Shown: one piece after another, positions 45,036 through 58,532 of the stretch | Position numbering within the stretch: the stretch's first letter is position 1 | Layout of the letters: every line of letters begins with the position of its first letter | Source of the DNA: Cymodocea nodosa | Lineage: Eukaryota > Streptophyta > Magnoliopsida > Alismatales > Cymodoceaceae | Assembly (NCBI GenBank): GCA_036874045.1 | Contig: JAZBRI010000008.1 | Location: 8,137,001 to 8,201,000, forward strand | DNA length: 64,000 bases | Reading direction: 5' to 3' | The notes under the pieces: generated by a model | What the model saw: the letters and a program-made list of their open reading frames with translations, nothing else | Told to the model about the DNA's origin: nothing | Database searches by the model: none | Translations under genes and position numbers: made by a program

Positions 45036-47048
45036 TGTTGATTAATCTTCGCTTTGCACTGTAGTACTTAGTGGAAGGAAAGATTGTGAAGCTAGGGTTT
45101 TACCAAGGTAGAAACATGAAAGGTTGTTAGTAAAACATTCATAACTCTTCGAGTTTATAAATGGATAAATGGATTCAATCATTGAAATCATAAATAGAAG
45201 ATTTGTTACCAATAAATAACTCGAGTGCTTGCAATAACTGTATAAGTTTTACAACCAACAATTATAGAATACTTAGCGTAACTATTCATATAAAGAAAAT
45301 AACTTCAGGCTAAGTGAAAAAGTGAGAAAACTCGAAGACTTATGATAACTGTTTGAGTTTCTCGAAGGAATAGGTGTGAAAAGTCGAAGAGTTAAACATA
45401 ACTGTTCGAGTTTCAATTGAGACATTATAAAGTAGTGAAATTCAACACGTGCACAATTTGAACTTAAGGTGTTCAGAAAGTTTCGGAGACTTATAAACCT
45501 AACTATCTGATGCTCAGGTGCATTTCGAAGAGTTACAGATAACCTTCCGAAAGATAACTTAAGTCAATCATCTAGATCACGACACATGTACTTAAGCAGT
45601 TTTATAATAAAGAGATGTTTCAGACAGTTACAAATCTAACTTTTCGATGCCCAGACGCATTTCAAAGAGTTATAGATAACTTACCAAAAATCCACTTAAG
45701 TCATGCATTATGGTTTCGACACGTGTACTTCAGGAAATAATAAAATAGTCTATTGAATGTTTTAAAACACAACTGTCCGATACTTATAATATAACTTGCC
45801 GGAATAATAGAAAATTCGGATACTTAAGAATTAAAATACCTACAAGTCACCGACAGTTTAGAAATGTACTTAATTAAGGTGTATTTCCAGAAATTATGTA
45901 GACTTTTTCATGAAAACATATAATAGTTCATAAGATATGAATTATTATACGAGAAATTGCTCCCCTTACATAAATGTAGTGTAAAGAATCTATGGCGTAC
46001 TTAATTTGGGTTGCCAAGCCCTAAGTAGATTTGGCTTAAAAAGGTCAAATAGCTTACTTAAAGAGGATGCTAAGCCTTAAATAGATTTGAGTCTCTCCTT
46101 TTTTCTTTTTTCTTTTTTAATTTGAATGAATTACAGAAATAAGTAGTAAAGTTAACAATTTAGACTTTTTGGCTTTTATCTTATTCAGTTTACAAAAGAT
46201 AATTCATAGAGATATACCTACAGAAACTTAAAAAAATTCAATAATGAGTACACAACTTAAGACAATAAATATCGTACATTATGTGTAAAGAGTAGATAAT
46301 AACAAAAATAACAAGGATTATATGCACAGATTATAGTAAGATTGTTATAACACCTTGAAAGATAAATTAAGCTTGAGTACGTTGCCCCCTTTTTTTTTTA
46401 TTATATTCATATATATATATTTTATGTATTACCTCCCATAATATCATATTTTTACATGATCACAATCCCTTGCTTAGGGGAAAGATAACCAATTACTCAA
46501 TGACAAGTGAGAACAGGTAATTTTTTTTATTTTTTTTAAAATATAATCTGAATTACTTGCAAAATGAGTTTTCAGTCAGCACATCCCAAACCAATTGGTT
46601 TAAGTAACTAGGGTTTAAGATCCCCCAACGAACTTAATTACTCAAGTAATTATAGACAAAAAATAAACAAAAATAAAACAAGACAGTTAATTAAATTAGA
46701 GGCAACCGCAAGACTTAATTTTTCTAACAGAATGTTAATAACTTTCCTTTAATAAAAAGTACATACTTTCTATGTATTTTCCTGTTAAAATCTCTGTAAT
46801 AGTATATACATAAGTAAAAAAATATAGTTGGCACTCACATTGAATCAATTTAAATTTTCCTTAAGTAATCTTTTCTGAATTTTTCTTAAATAAATTGACT
46901 TCAATAAAAGTCAGAATTTCATAAATTCTTAACTACCAGAAAATTGTAATTCGAAAATAGATATTTTGTTTTGTTTTTTTTTTAATAATAAAGACATTAA
47001 ATTCTAAAACTACCTTATAACAAACCAAAATACAATGAACAGGACCAT
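45036..47048 (-). other. Spacer between pol and ORF3 of element E
   Basis: Noncoding mirror of D 37494-39391. Contains the unfilled A target site at 45982-45986 (TGTAGTGTAAAGAATCTATG), several CGAAGAGTTACAG motifs and a C-rich tract near 45961. No gene. Confidence 0.8.
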
Positions 47049-50000
47049 TTAAATATCAGATAACCTACAGATACCAAGTTCTAATCGTAATTTTGAGAAT
47101 GTATTTTCATCTAAGGGTTTTGTAAATAGATCTGCTAATTGTTTTGTGGTAGGAACAAAATTTAATACTATTTTTCCTTTTATAACATTATCCCTTAGAA
47201 AATGATGTCGAACTTCTATATGTTTTGCTCGTGAATGTAAGACAGGATTTTTAGATAAACTAATTGCAGAATTACTATCACAGAAAATCTTAGTTGGTTC
47301 ATAGTCTAAATTAAAATCTTTTAAGGTTTGTCTGATCCATAGGATTTGAGCACAGCAAAGTGTAGCAGCTATATATTCAGCTTCAGTTGTAGATAATGCT
47401 ACACAATTTTGCTTTTTGCTAAACCATGACACTAAAGAATTACCTAACAATTGACAAGTGCCACTAGTGCTTTTTCTTTCAGACTTACATCCTGTGAAAT
47501 CAGTATCACTATAACCTACTAAGTTTAAAGAACTGTGTTTAAAGTAAAATAGTCCGAAATTGATGGTTCCTAATAGATATTTAAAAATTTGTTTAACAGC
47601 AAGTAGGTGTGATTCCTTAGGATTTGATTGATATCTAGCACAAGTACACACACTAAACATAATATCTGGTCGGCTAGCTGTTAAATAGAGTAATGAACCA
47701 ATCATACTTCTATATTGTTTTACATCTATAGTTTTTCCAAAGTCATCTTTATCCAACTTGGTGATAGTACTCATTGGTGTATTCTTTATTTTAGTGTTGT
47801 CTAAACCAAACCTCTTTAATAAATCTTGAGTATATTTTTCTTGTGAAATAAAAGTACCCTGATCTAATTGTTTAATTTGTAAGCCTAGGAAAAATGATAG
47901 TTCACCCATCATACTCATTTCAAATTGATTACTCATGTCTTTCGAAAAGGACTCAACTAATTTATCATTTGTTGCTCCAAATATGATGTCATCTACATAG
48001 ATTTGAACTACTAATATATCTTTTTCGATCTTCTTGATAAAAAGAGTGTGATCTGCCTTTCCCATAGAATACCCTTTTTCCATAAGAAATTTAGATAATC
48101 TTTCATACCAAGACCTAAGAGCTTGTTTAAGGCCATATAGTGCCTTTTAAAGCTTGTAAACATACTCAGGATGTTTTGAATCTTCAAAACCTGGAGGTTG
48201 TTTTACATACACTTCTTCTTTTATATATCCATTTAAAAAAGCAATCTTAACATCCATTTGATATAATTTGAAATCCATATAACAAGCATAAGCTAACAAA
48301 ATTCATATTGATTCTAGTCTAGCAATAGGAGCAAATGTTTCATCATAGTCAATTCCTTCCTCTTGCTTGTAACCTTGAGCAACTAATCTAGCTTTATTTT
48401 TAACTATATGTCCATCTTGATCTACTTTGTTTCTAAATACCCACCTAGTTCCTATTATAGACTGATTTTCAAGTGGTGGAACTAGATCCCATACCTCATT
48501 TCTTATAAATTGATTTAGCTCATCTTGCATAGCTAAATACCAAAATTCATCTTCTAAGGCATCTTCAATTATCTTAGGTTCTAGTAAAGAAACAAATGAA
48601 TAAGCACCACAAATGTTGACTACTGATGATCGAGTCCTAACTCCTTGATTAGGATCGCCTATTATCTAAGCAATAAGATGAGATGAAGCATAATGCCAAT
48701 TTCTATGTTGTTCCATATTTTCTATAGGTATGACATTATTTTCTTCTAAATTTTCATCATTCAAACTTAGATTTCTTATTTCGTTAGATAATCTATCAAT
48801 TTCTCTGTCAACATTATTTGGTACTATTTCTAGGAGAATTTCTGAATCAAAGTTTTCGGCATGTCTTAAATCTAAATGAGAATTTTCATGAAATTTCACA
48901 TGTAGGGTTTCCTCAATGGTTTTTGTTGATTTATTATAAACTTTATATGCTTTACTTCTAATGGAATAACCAACAAAAATCCCTTCATCTGATTTGGCTT
49001 TAAATTTGTCTCTTCGTTTCGTAATGTTTAAAATAAAACACTTACAGCCAAAGGGTTTTAAATAACTTATTTTGGGAACCCTGTTATACCATATCTCATA
49101 AGGAGTTTTATCTAAAATTGGTCTTAGATGTACTCTATTTATAACATAGCATGCTCTATGAACTGCTTCTGCCTAGAGAAAAAGAGGTAACTTATTCTCA
49201 TCTAACATAGTCCTGGACATTTCCTGAAGTGATCTGTTTTTACGTTTTGCTATCCCATTTTGTGAAGGAGCTCTTGGAAATGAGTGCCTATGATCTATGC
49301 CTAATTCTTCACAAAAGGTGTCCATTTGATCATTATCAAATTCTGTACCATGATCACTCCTATGTTTTTGAATTTTAACATTTTGCTCATTTTGAACTTT
49401 ATTACAGAATATCTTAAATATTTCAAAAACTTTAGTTTTATTAGCTAGAAAATAGACCCAAGTAAATCTAGAATAGTCATCAACTAGTACAAAAGCATAA
49501 TGTTTACCTCCTAGATTGGTTGTTCTAGTAGGTCCAAATAAATCCATATGCACTAGTTCTAATACTCTTTTGCTTGTTATTTCATTTAAGCTTTTAAAGG
49601 ATGTTTTATGTAATTTACCTAGTTGGCACGTATCACACAAAAACTCTTTCGAGTACTTAATACTAGGTAAACCTCTAACTAGATTCTTTTTAGACAGCTT
49701 TTGTAATAATTTTAAGTTTGAGTGTCCTAGCCTTCTATGCCATAAAATGACTTCATCTAATTTTGCAATTAAGCAAGCATTGTCTTTAATAATATCAGAA
49801 GGAAAATTTAGAATACAAACAGATCCTTTCTTGTATGCAGTGAATAAAATTTCGTTTGTAGACATGTCCATAATTTTACAGGAATCTTTTTCAAAAATTA
49901 CTTTGTAAATCTTCATTAAAACAGGAACACTCAATAAATTAAAACCTAAGTTTTCCACTAATAAGACATCATTTATAAAATATTTCTCAATTACCTGAAC

Positions 50001-50147
50001 CTTGCCAGACCCAAGGATATTTGTTTTGCTTTTATTTCCAAAGGTAACTTGTCTGTTCTTGGTCTTTGTTATTTCTGTAAGTAATCATATATCTCTAGTC
50101 ATGTGGCTGGATGCTTTAGTGTCCATTATCCATTTTGATTTGTGTAC
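47049..50147 (-). pseudogene. pol: pol polyprotein of element E, dead protease
   Basis: 3099 bp, exactly the length of pol in D. Open parts: 49958-49173 (pre-integrase and integrase), 48899-48666, 48530-48303 (RT start) and 48083-47049 (RT end, RNase H). The protease signature reads WIMDTKASSHM: the catalytic D-S-G is D-T-K, which should abolish cleavage. Stops: R to TGA near 50085, W to TAG near 49172 (shared with D 35367), Q to TAG near 48665, R to TGA near 48302 and K to TAA near 48148. Integrase and RT motifs (GIAKRKN in place of GIVERKN, YVDDIIFG) show the integrase Glu changed to Lys as well. Confidence 0.93.
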
Positions 50148-50158
50148 CTACAAAACAG

Positions 50159-52170
50159 TCAAAAAGAGATTTTATCTCTTGGAACCCATTTTTAAGTGGG
50201 TCCAAGAATTTTAGAGAGAGTCATATCAAAACAATCAATATTTTTAGACTTCAACTTATCTATTTTTTGATAATTATTTTTACGTTTCTTTCTCTTAGTG
50301 TTATAATTATCAAAACATTTATCTCTATGTAAACCAAAGTTGAAATTTTCATTTCTGACATTATTTGATTTCGAATATCCGATATTCTTTAAATATGAAG
50401 AAAATTGATTAAGAATATTAAAATTTTCAAATGTCTTAGCTTGATTTTTCTGAAAATTTCTTTTGAAATTCTTGCATCGTGTGTTATCATCTGTATGCTG
50501 CATTTTATCAACTTGCATATATTTTTCTCCCTTTTTAATCACACACGGAATAGTTTTTCTCTTACTATTCTTAGTACTGGAAATAAAGACATTATTTTTA
50601 GCAGTACCATCATACAATATATAATTTTCAAAAGATGCATTGTGTAAACCAATACCATGTTTTTCTACATTTGATATTTTACTACTGAGTTCATTTGTTA
50701 AAGTTTGACTATTATTCCATTTACTTAATATAGCATTTTGATTGCAAACTTTAATATTTAACAAATCAATTTTTGAATTTAAATCAGTAATAGTCAATTC
50801 CAGTTTTTCAATTTCACAAATCATTTTCTTCTTATCAGCAATTAAATTTTCACAATCAGCATGTAATTTTCTTTCTATAGCAGTGAACTTTAAAATTTCC
50901 TGTGCATGCCTTTGATTTTCTTCTTTAAATTTATTCAACATAAAGTTCAGAAAATCAATCTTATTTTTAGATTCATTAAGCATTTTCCTAGTGTCCTTTC
51001 TTTCTATTTTGACTTTCTTATATTTTTTGGCTAGTCTATTGTATTCAACAAGTAATCCATCAAAACTATTAAAATTAGCATTTTGATTAGAGGATACCTT
51101 ACTAGATTTTGCCATAAAGCATACATTTGCCAGATTTTCTTTTGAATCTGATGTTGATGAGGATTCGTTGTCTGATGTTGAATCCTTTGTTTCTTCACTT
51201 TGTGAAGCTGAAGAGTCATCCCATGTCACTTTAAGCGCCATTCTCTTTCTGAATTTCTTATTCCTGAAATTCTTCCTCGAATTCTTCTTATCTTTGTTGA
51301 GAGGACAATCAGTTTGAAAGTGACCCGGCCTATTGCACTTGTAGCATATACTTTGTCTTTCGTGAATGACTTCTTCTCCATATCTCCAAATGTCTTTGCT
51401 GACCTAAAGTTCCTACGTTTCTTCAATAGATTTCTAAATTTTTTGGTCAACAATAGTAAATCATCGTTAGAATCACTAATGACTTCTGAGACTTTATCAA
51501 CCTCAAAAGCCAGATCCCTTCTGGGATTTTTTCCTTTTGGATCTAAATGTTGTACTTCATAGGCTGTCAGATTTCCTATGAGGTCATCGAGAGTATATGT
51601 ATTTAAGTCTTTGGACTCTTCAATAGATGTTGTCTTTTGAGCCCAAATTTTAGTTAAAGATCTAAGGATCTTTCTTACCAAGTCTTTTTCCTCGAATTTC
51701 TTGCCTAAAGATTTTAATGAATTTACAATCTCAAGAAAACTGGAAAACATGTCAGAGATACATTCATTTTCGTGCATTTTAAAAAGCTCATATTTATGTA
51801 TTAACATATTGATCTTAGATTCCTTGACCTGATTAGTACCTTCGTTGGCAACTTCTAATGCATGCCATATCTCATATGTAGTTTGATATGCAGAAACTTT
51901 ATTAAATTGATCATGAGATAAAGCACAAAACAATATGTTTAAACATTTAGCATTCAGTGTCATTCACTCCTTTTGATCAAAAGTCCAAGTATCATATGGA
52001 GTCATAACTAACACTCTAGGATTGCTAATTATATGCCATAATTTGAAATCGATTGACTAAAAGAATACTTTCATCCTATATTTCCAGTAGCCATAATTGC
52101 TACCTTCGAACATAGGAGGACGATTAGTGGTCTGTCCTTTAGTCATAACTAAGATTTCAAAATTATCAAT
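50159..52170 (-). pseudogene. gag: gag of element E (family II)
   Basis: The expected start codon at 52168-52170 is ATT instead of ATG. Open stretches: 51963-51226 (capsid-type region to just before the knuckle) and 51241-50192 (acidic block, coiled coil, LGPT end). A one-base deletion at about 51352 shifts the frame exactly before the CCHC knuckle, whose four ligands (CYKCNRPGHFQTDC) are intact in the other phase. Stops at a Gln near 52058 and a Gln near 50191. Terminal WVPRDKISF then TGA. Confidence 0.87.
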
Positions 52171-52259
52171 TTTGAACAGATGATCCAAAGTAAATGACAG
52201 GAAAAACCAATTGCTAAATAGAGAAATGAAGGCTTTTCGGATGCTTTAAACAGTTTAAT

Positions 52260-52271
52260 TGCTCTGTACCA
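52260..52271 (-). other. Primer binding site of E
   Basis: Minus strand TGGTACAGAGCA, two bases from the LTR; initiator-Met type with one base missing against TGGTATCAGAGC. Confidence 0.85.
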
Positions 52272-52273
52272 GT

Positions 52274-53493
52274 TGTAGGATCGTCTGTATCACAAGAGGG
52301 GGGGTGAATTGTGTCTTTAGTAATTAAACTAGTGGATAAAACAAGAGCACAAAACACTCGTAAATGAAATTCTATTCTTTTATTTCAAGACAGAATTTAC
52401 AATATCTTTTCAGCTCAATTCCCTTCTTGATGGTTTTGATACAGTAATTTTTGATATACAATTCAAATAGGAAAACAAAGCTCTTTTTCAAAACTAATTT
52501 TGAATTGTATAAAACCTAATCTTTATGCACACAGCTCTTTTCTTTCTCTTTGCTCAGCTTCTATATCTCTTCTTCTCCAGTTGTCGAATTTCCAGACTTC
52601 TTGCGTTTGCAGCTCCTTTTCTAAAATTGCTTGGAATTTCGAACTTTTCTGATGTTGAAGAACTTTTCAGAATATGAATATTCGAACTTAACTTTTTAGT
52701 TAGGGATCGAGATTGAATATTCAGACTTGGTTTTTTGAGATTAGGATCCTCTGTTGTAATGTAGCTCGTACTCTCTATTAGTAGTCGAACTCTGTTGTCT
52801 TTCACGTTCAGCATGTTCATCCACTTGATCCACAATCCATAATCCATAATCCACGTAATAATTTTCTCTTTAATCCAAATTACTTTCTATTTAAATTTCC
52901 ACTTACTTCACTAACATTTTGAGTTTCCACGATCTCCACTTGTAGATACATCGAAACTTTATCTTCTTGGAGTCTTTTAGAATATCTTCTAAGTCTTCGA
53001 TTTAGTCGAACGTTTATCCTTTAACTCCTGTAAAAACTTGAACACTTATCCTTTAACTCTTCGAGTTTTTGCACCTGCAAAACACGTGACTAAACAAAGA
53101 AACTTATCTGTTCGTTAGTCCTTTTATAAAACTCGAACAATTACCTATCCATGCATATAAAAACTCAAACAGTTATCTAACTATTCGATTTTTCATTATC
53201 GAACGCACATGGAAAACACGTGACAACTTAAAACATTAAAAACACATGTGTAGATAACTTAACTATACGAGTTTTTAACATAAAATATTCGACAAAAATG
53301 AAACGTTAACTATCAGAAAGTTTAACTATTGCAAATCTAGCTCTTCGGAAATCTTTAATTTATCCAACATAAAAATGAAACTTTCCGATGATCTGTTAAC
53401 TATTATACTTAGAGAAATATACTTAGAGAATATTATGTAGACTTATTTAAATACATTAATAAAGCATATATCATCAAAATTAAAAACCTAACA
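52274..53493 (-). repeat. 5' LTR of element E
   Basis: 1220 bp, plus-strand TGTAGGATCG to AACCTAACA. TATA at 53122-53128 (minus). CACGTG at 53083 and 53217. The C-rich tail lies near 52290-52310. It sits directly in F pol. Confidence 0.92.
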
Positions 53494-56081
53494 CCTTGTA
53501 TATATCTAAATATTCTTTTAATTGCAATTGAGTATGATTCTTTAGGATTAGATTGAAATCTAGCATAAACACACATAGTAAATATAATATCAGGTCTACT
53601 AGCAGTCAAATAAAGTAAATAACTAATCATACTTCTGTATTTTTTTTGATCTATTGATTTTCCCATGTCATCAATATCTAACTTTAGAGAAGTACTCATA
53701 GGAGTTTCTCAAATCCTTGTATCATTAAAATTAAATTTCTTAAGCATTTCATCTACATATTTTTCCTGATTTAAAAATATACCTTTATCCATTTGCTTAA
53801 TTTGAAGTCCTAAAAAATATTAAAGTTCTCCTATCATGCTCATTTCAAACTGACTAGTCATCTCTTCAAAAAATATTTTTATTAGTTTATCAGACGTTGC
53901 TCCAAAGATTATATCATCCACATATATTTGAACAACAATCTGATCTTTACCATCTCTCTTGATAAATAAAGTATGATCTACTTTTCCCATGATATAACAT
54001 TGTTCTATTAAAAGAGTAGATAATCTTTCATACCATGATCTAGGTGCTTGCTTCAAACCATAAAAGGCTTTCTTCAATTTATACACAAAGTCAGGATTTT
54101 CAATATCTTCAAATCCAGGTGGTTGTTTTACATAGACTTCTTCATTAATTAAACCATTTCGAAATACACTGTTTACATCCATTTGATATAATTTAAAATC
54201 CATATAACAAGCATAGGCCAATAATATTCTAATACTTTCTAACCTAGCCATAGGAGCAAATGTTTCAGCATAATCTAGTCCTTCTTTCTGTGTATACCCT
54301 TGTGGAACTAATCTAGCTTTGTTTCTTATAACTTGACCAGTTTCATTAGTTTTGTTTCTAAAGATCCACTTTGTACCTATTATGGACTGATTTTTTGGTG
54401 GAAAGACTAATTCCCAAACATCATTTCTAATGAATTGATTTAGTTCTTCTTGCATTGCCACTATCCAATTTTCATCAGATAATGCTTCTTCTATATTCCT
54501 TGGTTCCACCATAAAAACAAACATACACATACTATTTAAATTTACTAAAGCTTTAGTTTTAACTTCCTCATTAATATTACCAATGACTTGAGTAATGGGA
54601 TGTGATGAAGAATAACGCCAATTTCTCTGATTTTCCTTAATATTCTCATCAACATCTGAAGGTTCATCACTTTCATCATTAGTTTGATCATTTAAGTTCA
54701 TATTTTTGTTTTTCTCAAATAAATCTTCAATCTTTCTATTAATCTCTAACTCTTTTGGAAAATTGATCATATCATCATTACCAGCTTTAGATTGAGATTC
54801 TCTAAAAGAATTTTCATTGAAGCTTGCATGGAGGGTTTCTTCAATAGTCCTAGAAGTCTTATTATATACTCTATAGGCTTTACTTCTAGTAGAGTAACCT
54901 ACAAAAATTCCTTCATCCGATTTGGCTTGAAATTTATCCTTGTTATCCTTAGTATTAAGAATATAACACTTGCAACCAAATGGTTTCATATAGGAAATTT
55001 TTGGAACCCTATTAAACATAATTTCAAAAGGAGTTTTATTAACACGAAGTCTTAAGTGACTTCTGTTAATAACATAACAAGCTGTATTCACTACTTCAGC
55101 CCAAAGATTTTGAGGTAACTTATGTTCATTTAACATAGTTCTGTCCATTTCTTGAAGTGATCTATTCTTTCTCTCAACAACACCATTTTGAGACGGTTCT
55201 CTTGGAAAAGAAAATCTATGATCAATGACATGATCTTTATAGTAATTATCCATTTGATCATTATCAAATTTCATAGCATGATCACTCCTAAGTTTTTGAA
55301 CAGAGACACTTTGTTCATTTTGAACAAAATTGCAAAACATTTTAAATTTTTCAAAAACTTCTGTCTTAGATGCTAGAAAATATACCCAAGTGTATCTAGA
55401 GAAGTCATCTACTAAAACAAATACATACCGTTTACCACCAAGACTCATGATTCTTGTTAGTCCAAATAGATCCATATGTATAAGTTCTAAGACTCTCTTG
55501 CTTGAAATAATAGTTTTGGATTTAAAAGAGTTTTTGTGTAGTTTACCTAACTCACATGCATCACACATAAAGTCCTTTGAGTATTTAATCTTTGGTAAAC
55601 CTCTCACTAAATGTTTTCTAGATAGTTTATGTAACAACTTCATGTTTATATGCCCAATCCTTCTATGCCACAGATATGCATCACTAGTTTCAAGTAGCAA
55701 ACATGAATTTAAATCAATTGCACTATAAGGTAAAGATAAAATACATACAGAACCTTTTCTTTTAGCAATAAACTTAATTTCATCTGTATTTTTATCAATA
55801 ATTTTGCATACATTATCTTCAAACACTACATAATATCCATTCTTAGTTAGTTTTATAATACTCAACAAATTAAATCCTAGATTTTCTACAAATAGTACAT
55901 TCGAAATAACACAAGTCAGAGTTATTTGAACATTACCCATACCTATGATTTTATCCTTGCTTTTATTTCCAAATGTTACACTTCCTTTCATGGTATTTGT
56001 AAAATTTTATAATAGACTTTTCTGTTCGGTCATGTGACTTGACGCTCCACTGTCTAAGATCCATTTTGATGTTGTTTCCTC
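53494..56081 (-). pseudogene. pol: pol of element F, longest intact frame in the window
   Basis: Open without interruption from 55991 to 53820 (723 codons), covering the end of protease, pre-integrase, integrase and reverse transcriptase. Protease WILDSGASSHMT lies upstream, with one Gln-to-TAA stop near 56012. Integrase residues in HMDLFG, RSDHAMKFD and GVVERKN are present; RT has YVDDIIFG. Downstream, TCA to TAA at 53820 and CGA to TGA near 53708 precede a last open part (53699-53433) in RNase H, which E cuts at 53494. The C-terminal RNase H and pol stop are lost. Confidence 0.93.
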
Positions 56082-56093
56082 CTATAAAACAAA

Positions 56094-58333
56094 TTAAGAA
56101 AAACTTTTTCTTGGTACCCAATGTTGTTGAGGACCAAGTTTATTAAATGCATATTTCTTTTTTTTGTTTAAAAATAGTTTAACATTATCATTTACATTCT
56201 TATTAGCTGTAAGTACTATTGACTTATCATTAATATCACACTTACTTATAGCATTATTGCTCTTATAATCATTCTTTTTGTTTTCAGATGTAGTATAACC
56301 AAGACCAAACCAATTTTTATCAGATGTTAATTTATTTTGGTCATGCTCATACATTTCAGTAAGTTCATACCAAGAATTTGTACTTGTGTTTGAATTTTCA
56401 ATACATACAAAATCTTTTTCTGCATAAGAATTTTCAGATTTATCACATGCAAAATGAGTAATTGGTCTAACACAAGTGTTTTGAATTACATGCTCGGGTT
56501 TCTAAATTTTTAGTTTACTACAATTATCTGAAATTTTAGAAACTGAATTTCCAGAACAAGAAACAAGATTTTTAGAAACATTAATAGTCATGTTAGAAGT
56601 ACATTTAGACAAATCACATTGATTTATATTATTATTGCATGATTCATCCCTTGAATTACCTACTTCCACGTATTTATTACCTTGTTTTATGATTAAAGGA
56701 ATTTTAGTCTTAGATTTACTTGAATTGCAACTAATAAATCCTTTATTGGTTTGAGATTCAGGATAATCAAATTCTAAGCCAAATTTATATGACACCGTAA
56801 GGGTACTAGTTAGCTTGTCTAACTTAGTTTGACTTAAATTCTATTTCTCAATGGTAGAATTTAAATCTAGCTCTCTTATTTTTAATTTATCAATCTCTAA
56901 TTCGAGATCATTTATATTTTTTTTGAACACTTCATTTTTAGATTCTATCTTTAATTTTTCAGCATTTATATTTTGTATTTGTTCATGCAAGACACATTCA
57001 TTAAATCTAAATTTATGCAAATCTATTGCATGATTTTCATTATCACATTTAAACTTTTCTAAAGTAGTAGACAGGAAACAATTTTCTTCTTCCATAATGG
57101 ATAAAGAGTTTTTGATATTCTTATTTTCCAATTTACAAACTTTAAGTTTTTGTAATAATGCATGATAAGCACATAATAATTCATCAGAGTTAAAATTTGA
57201 ATAGCTTTCAGGATCAGATATTACCTCAGACTCATCTGCCATGAAGCACACATGAGCAATGTCTTCTAACTCTAGTTCTCCTTCTGAATGTGAAGATTTT
57301 GATGATGATTCCTTAGATTCAGACTCTTCAGACGTGTCATCCCAAGTGACCTTTAAAGTCTTTTTCTTGTAAAACTTTTTTTGAGTTTTTTGAGCCATCT
57401 TCTTCTAAGTTGTCCTACTATACTTTTCATTTTTCCTTATAGGACAATCTGGAGAATGATGTTCAGGTTTCTTATAGTTGTAACATACATACTTTCTGGA
57501 CGAAGAATTCTTGTCATTCAGTGATTTTGATGTTGAGGGTTTATCATTTTTGTTCCTTTGCTATTTCCTAGCTTTCCATGCTTTCTTGAATTTCCTAGTC
57601 AGCAAGATCAAATCCTCGTTAGAATTAGTAGATATATCAAAATCTGAATTAATTTCGAAGGCTATTTCTTTCTTCATTTTTAGTTTGTTTTGACTCAGTG
57701 ATTCATTTAATTTAACTTCATAAGTAGTTAAGTTTCCTATAAGTTCGTTCATGGTATAAACATTTAAATCCCATGATTCCTTAATTGATGTTACTTTCTA
57801 AGACTATTTAGAACTTAGGGATCTGAGAATTTTCCTCACCAAATCCTTCTATTCAAAATTCTTTCGTAAGCATTTTAAAGAGTTTATGATATCAAGAAAT
57901 CGGGAAAACATCTTAGAAATACTTTCATCTTCATGCATCTTAAAGAGTTCATACTTATGAATTAACATGTTTATCTTAATGTCTTTAACCCGAGAAGTAC
58001 CTTCATGTGAAACTTCTAATACATGCCACACCTCATAAGCAGATTTATATGCTGACACTTTACTAAACTATTCATAACTCAATGCACAAAATAAAATATT
58101 TAAGCCCTTACCATTCAGAGTTTCATTTTCTTTTTCTGTAATTGTCCAAGTATTATAAGGGGTAGATAATAGAGTATATGGTTTAGAAATCATGAACCAC
58201 AACTTATGATCTATACTTTGAAGAAAATTGTCATCCTATATTTCCAATATTCAAAATGTATTCCATCAAATAATGGAGGACAATTAAGATTTTGGCCTTC
58301 ATACAAAGAAAAATTACCATTTTCAGTAGCCAT
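56094..58333 (-). pseudogene. gag: gag of element F (family I)
   Basis: Starts MATENGNFSLYEGQNLN at 58333 and ends KSFS-TAA at 56094. A one-base deletion near 58228 breaks the frame early. Open parts include 58058-57849, 57752-57561, 57398-56841, 56795-56502 and 56354-56094. The knuckle reads CYNYKKPEHHSPDC, with the second Cys changed to Tyr, the same change as in D. The MAQKTQKKFYKKKTLKVTWDD block is intact here and shows that A's two TAGs replaced Gln codons. Confidence 0.87.
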
Positions 58334-58518
58334 CTTACCTTAGATTTTTCAACCTATTTGATTTTAAATAGTTTAAAACTTTAAAACAACTTGAGCCTTA
58401 AATCAAGAAAGTTAAACGTATGCTCAGATATTAATTTTTGTTTAAAAGCAAGGAAGGTAGAATAAGCAATGATATTAAATAAGTTGGTATCGATTTTATA
58501 TCAAAAATTATTAACAAA

Positions 58519-58530
58519 GCTCTAATACCA
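58519..58530 (-). other. Primer binding site of F
   Basis: Minus strand TGGTATTAGAGC, two bases from the LTR at 58533. Confidence 0.9.
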
Positions 58531-58532
58531 AT

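Larger units (their letters stand above)
41819..53493 (-). mobile_element. Element E: family II element with truncated 3' LTR
   Basis: On the minus strand: 5' LTR (52274-53493), PBS, gag, pol, spacer, ORF3, polypurine tracts and the first 309 bp of the 3' LTR. It mirrors D, giving an inverted repeat of about 11 kb per arm around 41819. CCTTG at 53494-53498 would be the target duplication, but the partner is lost with the left end. The 309 bp remnant differs from the 5' LTR at roughly a dozen sites counted by eye (about 4%) plus one 14-bp unit. Confidence 0.9.
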
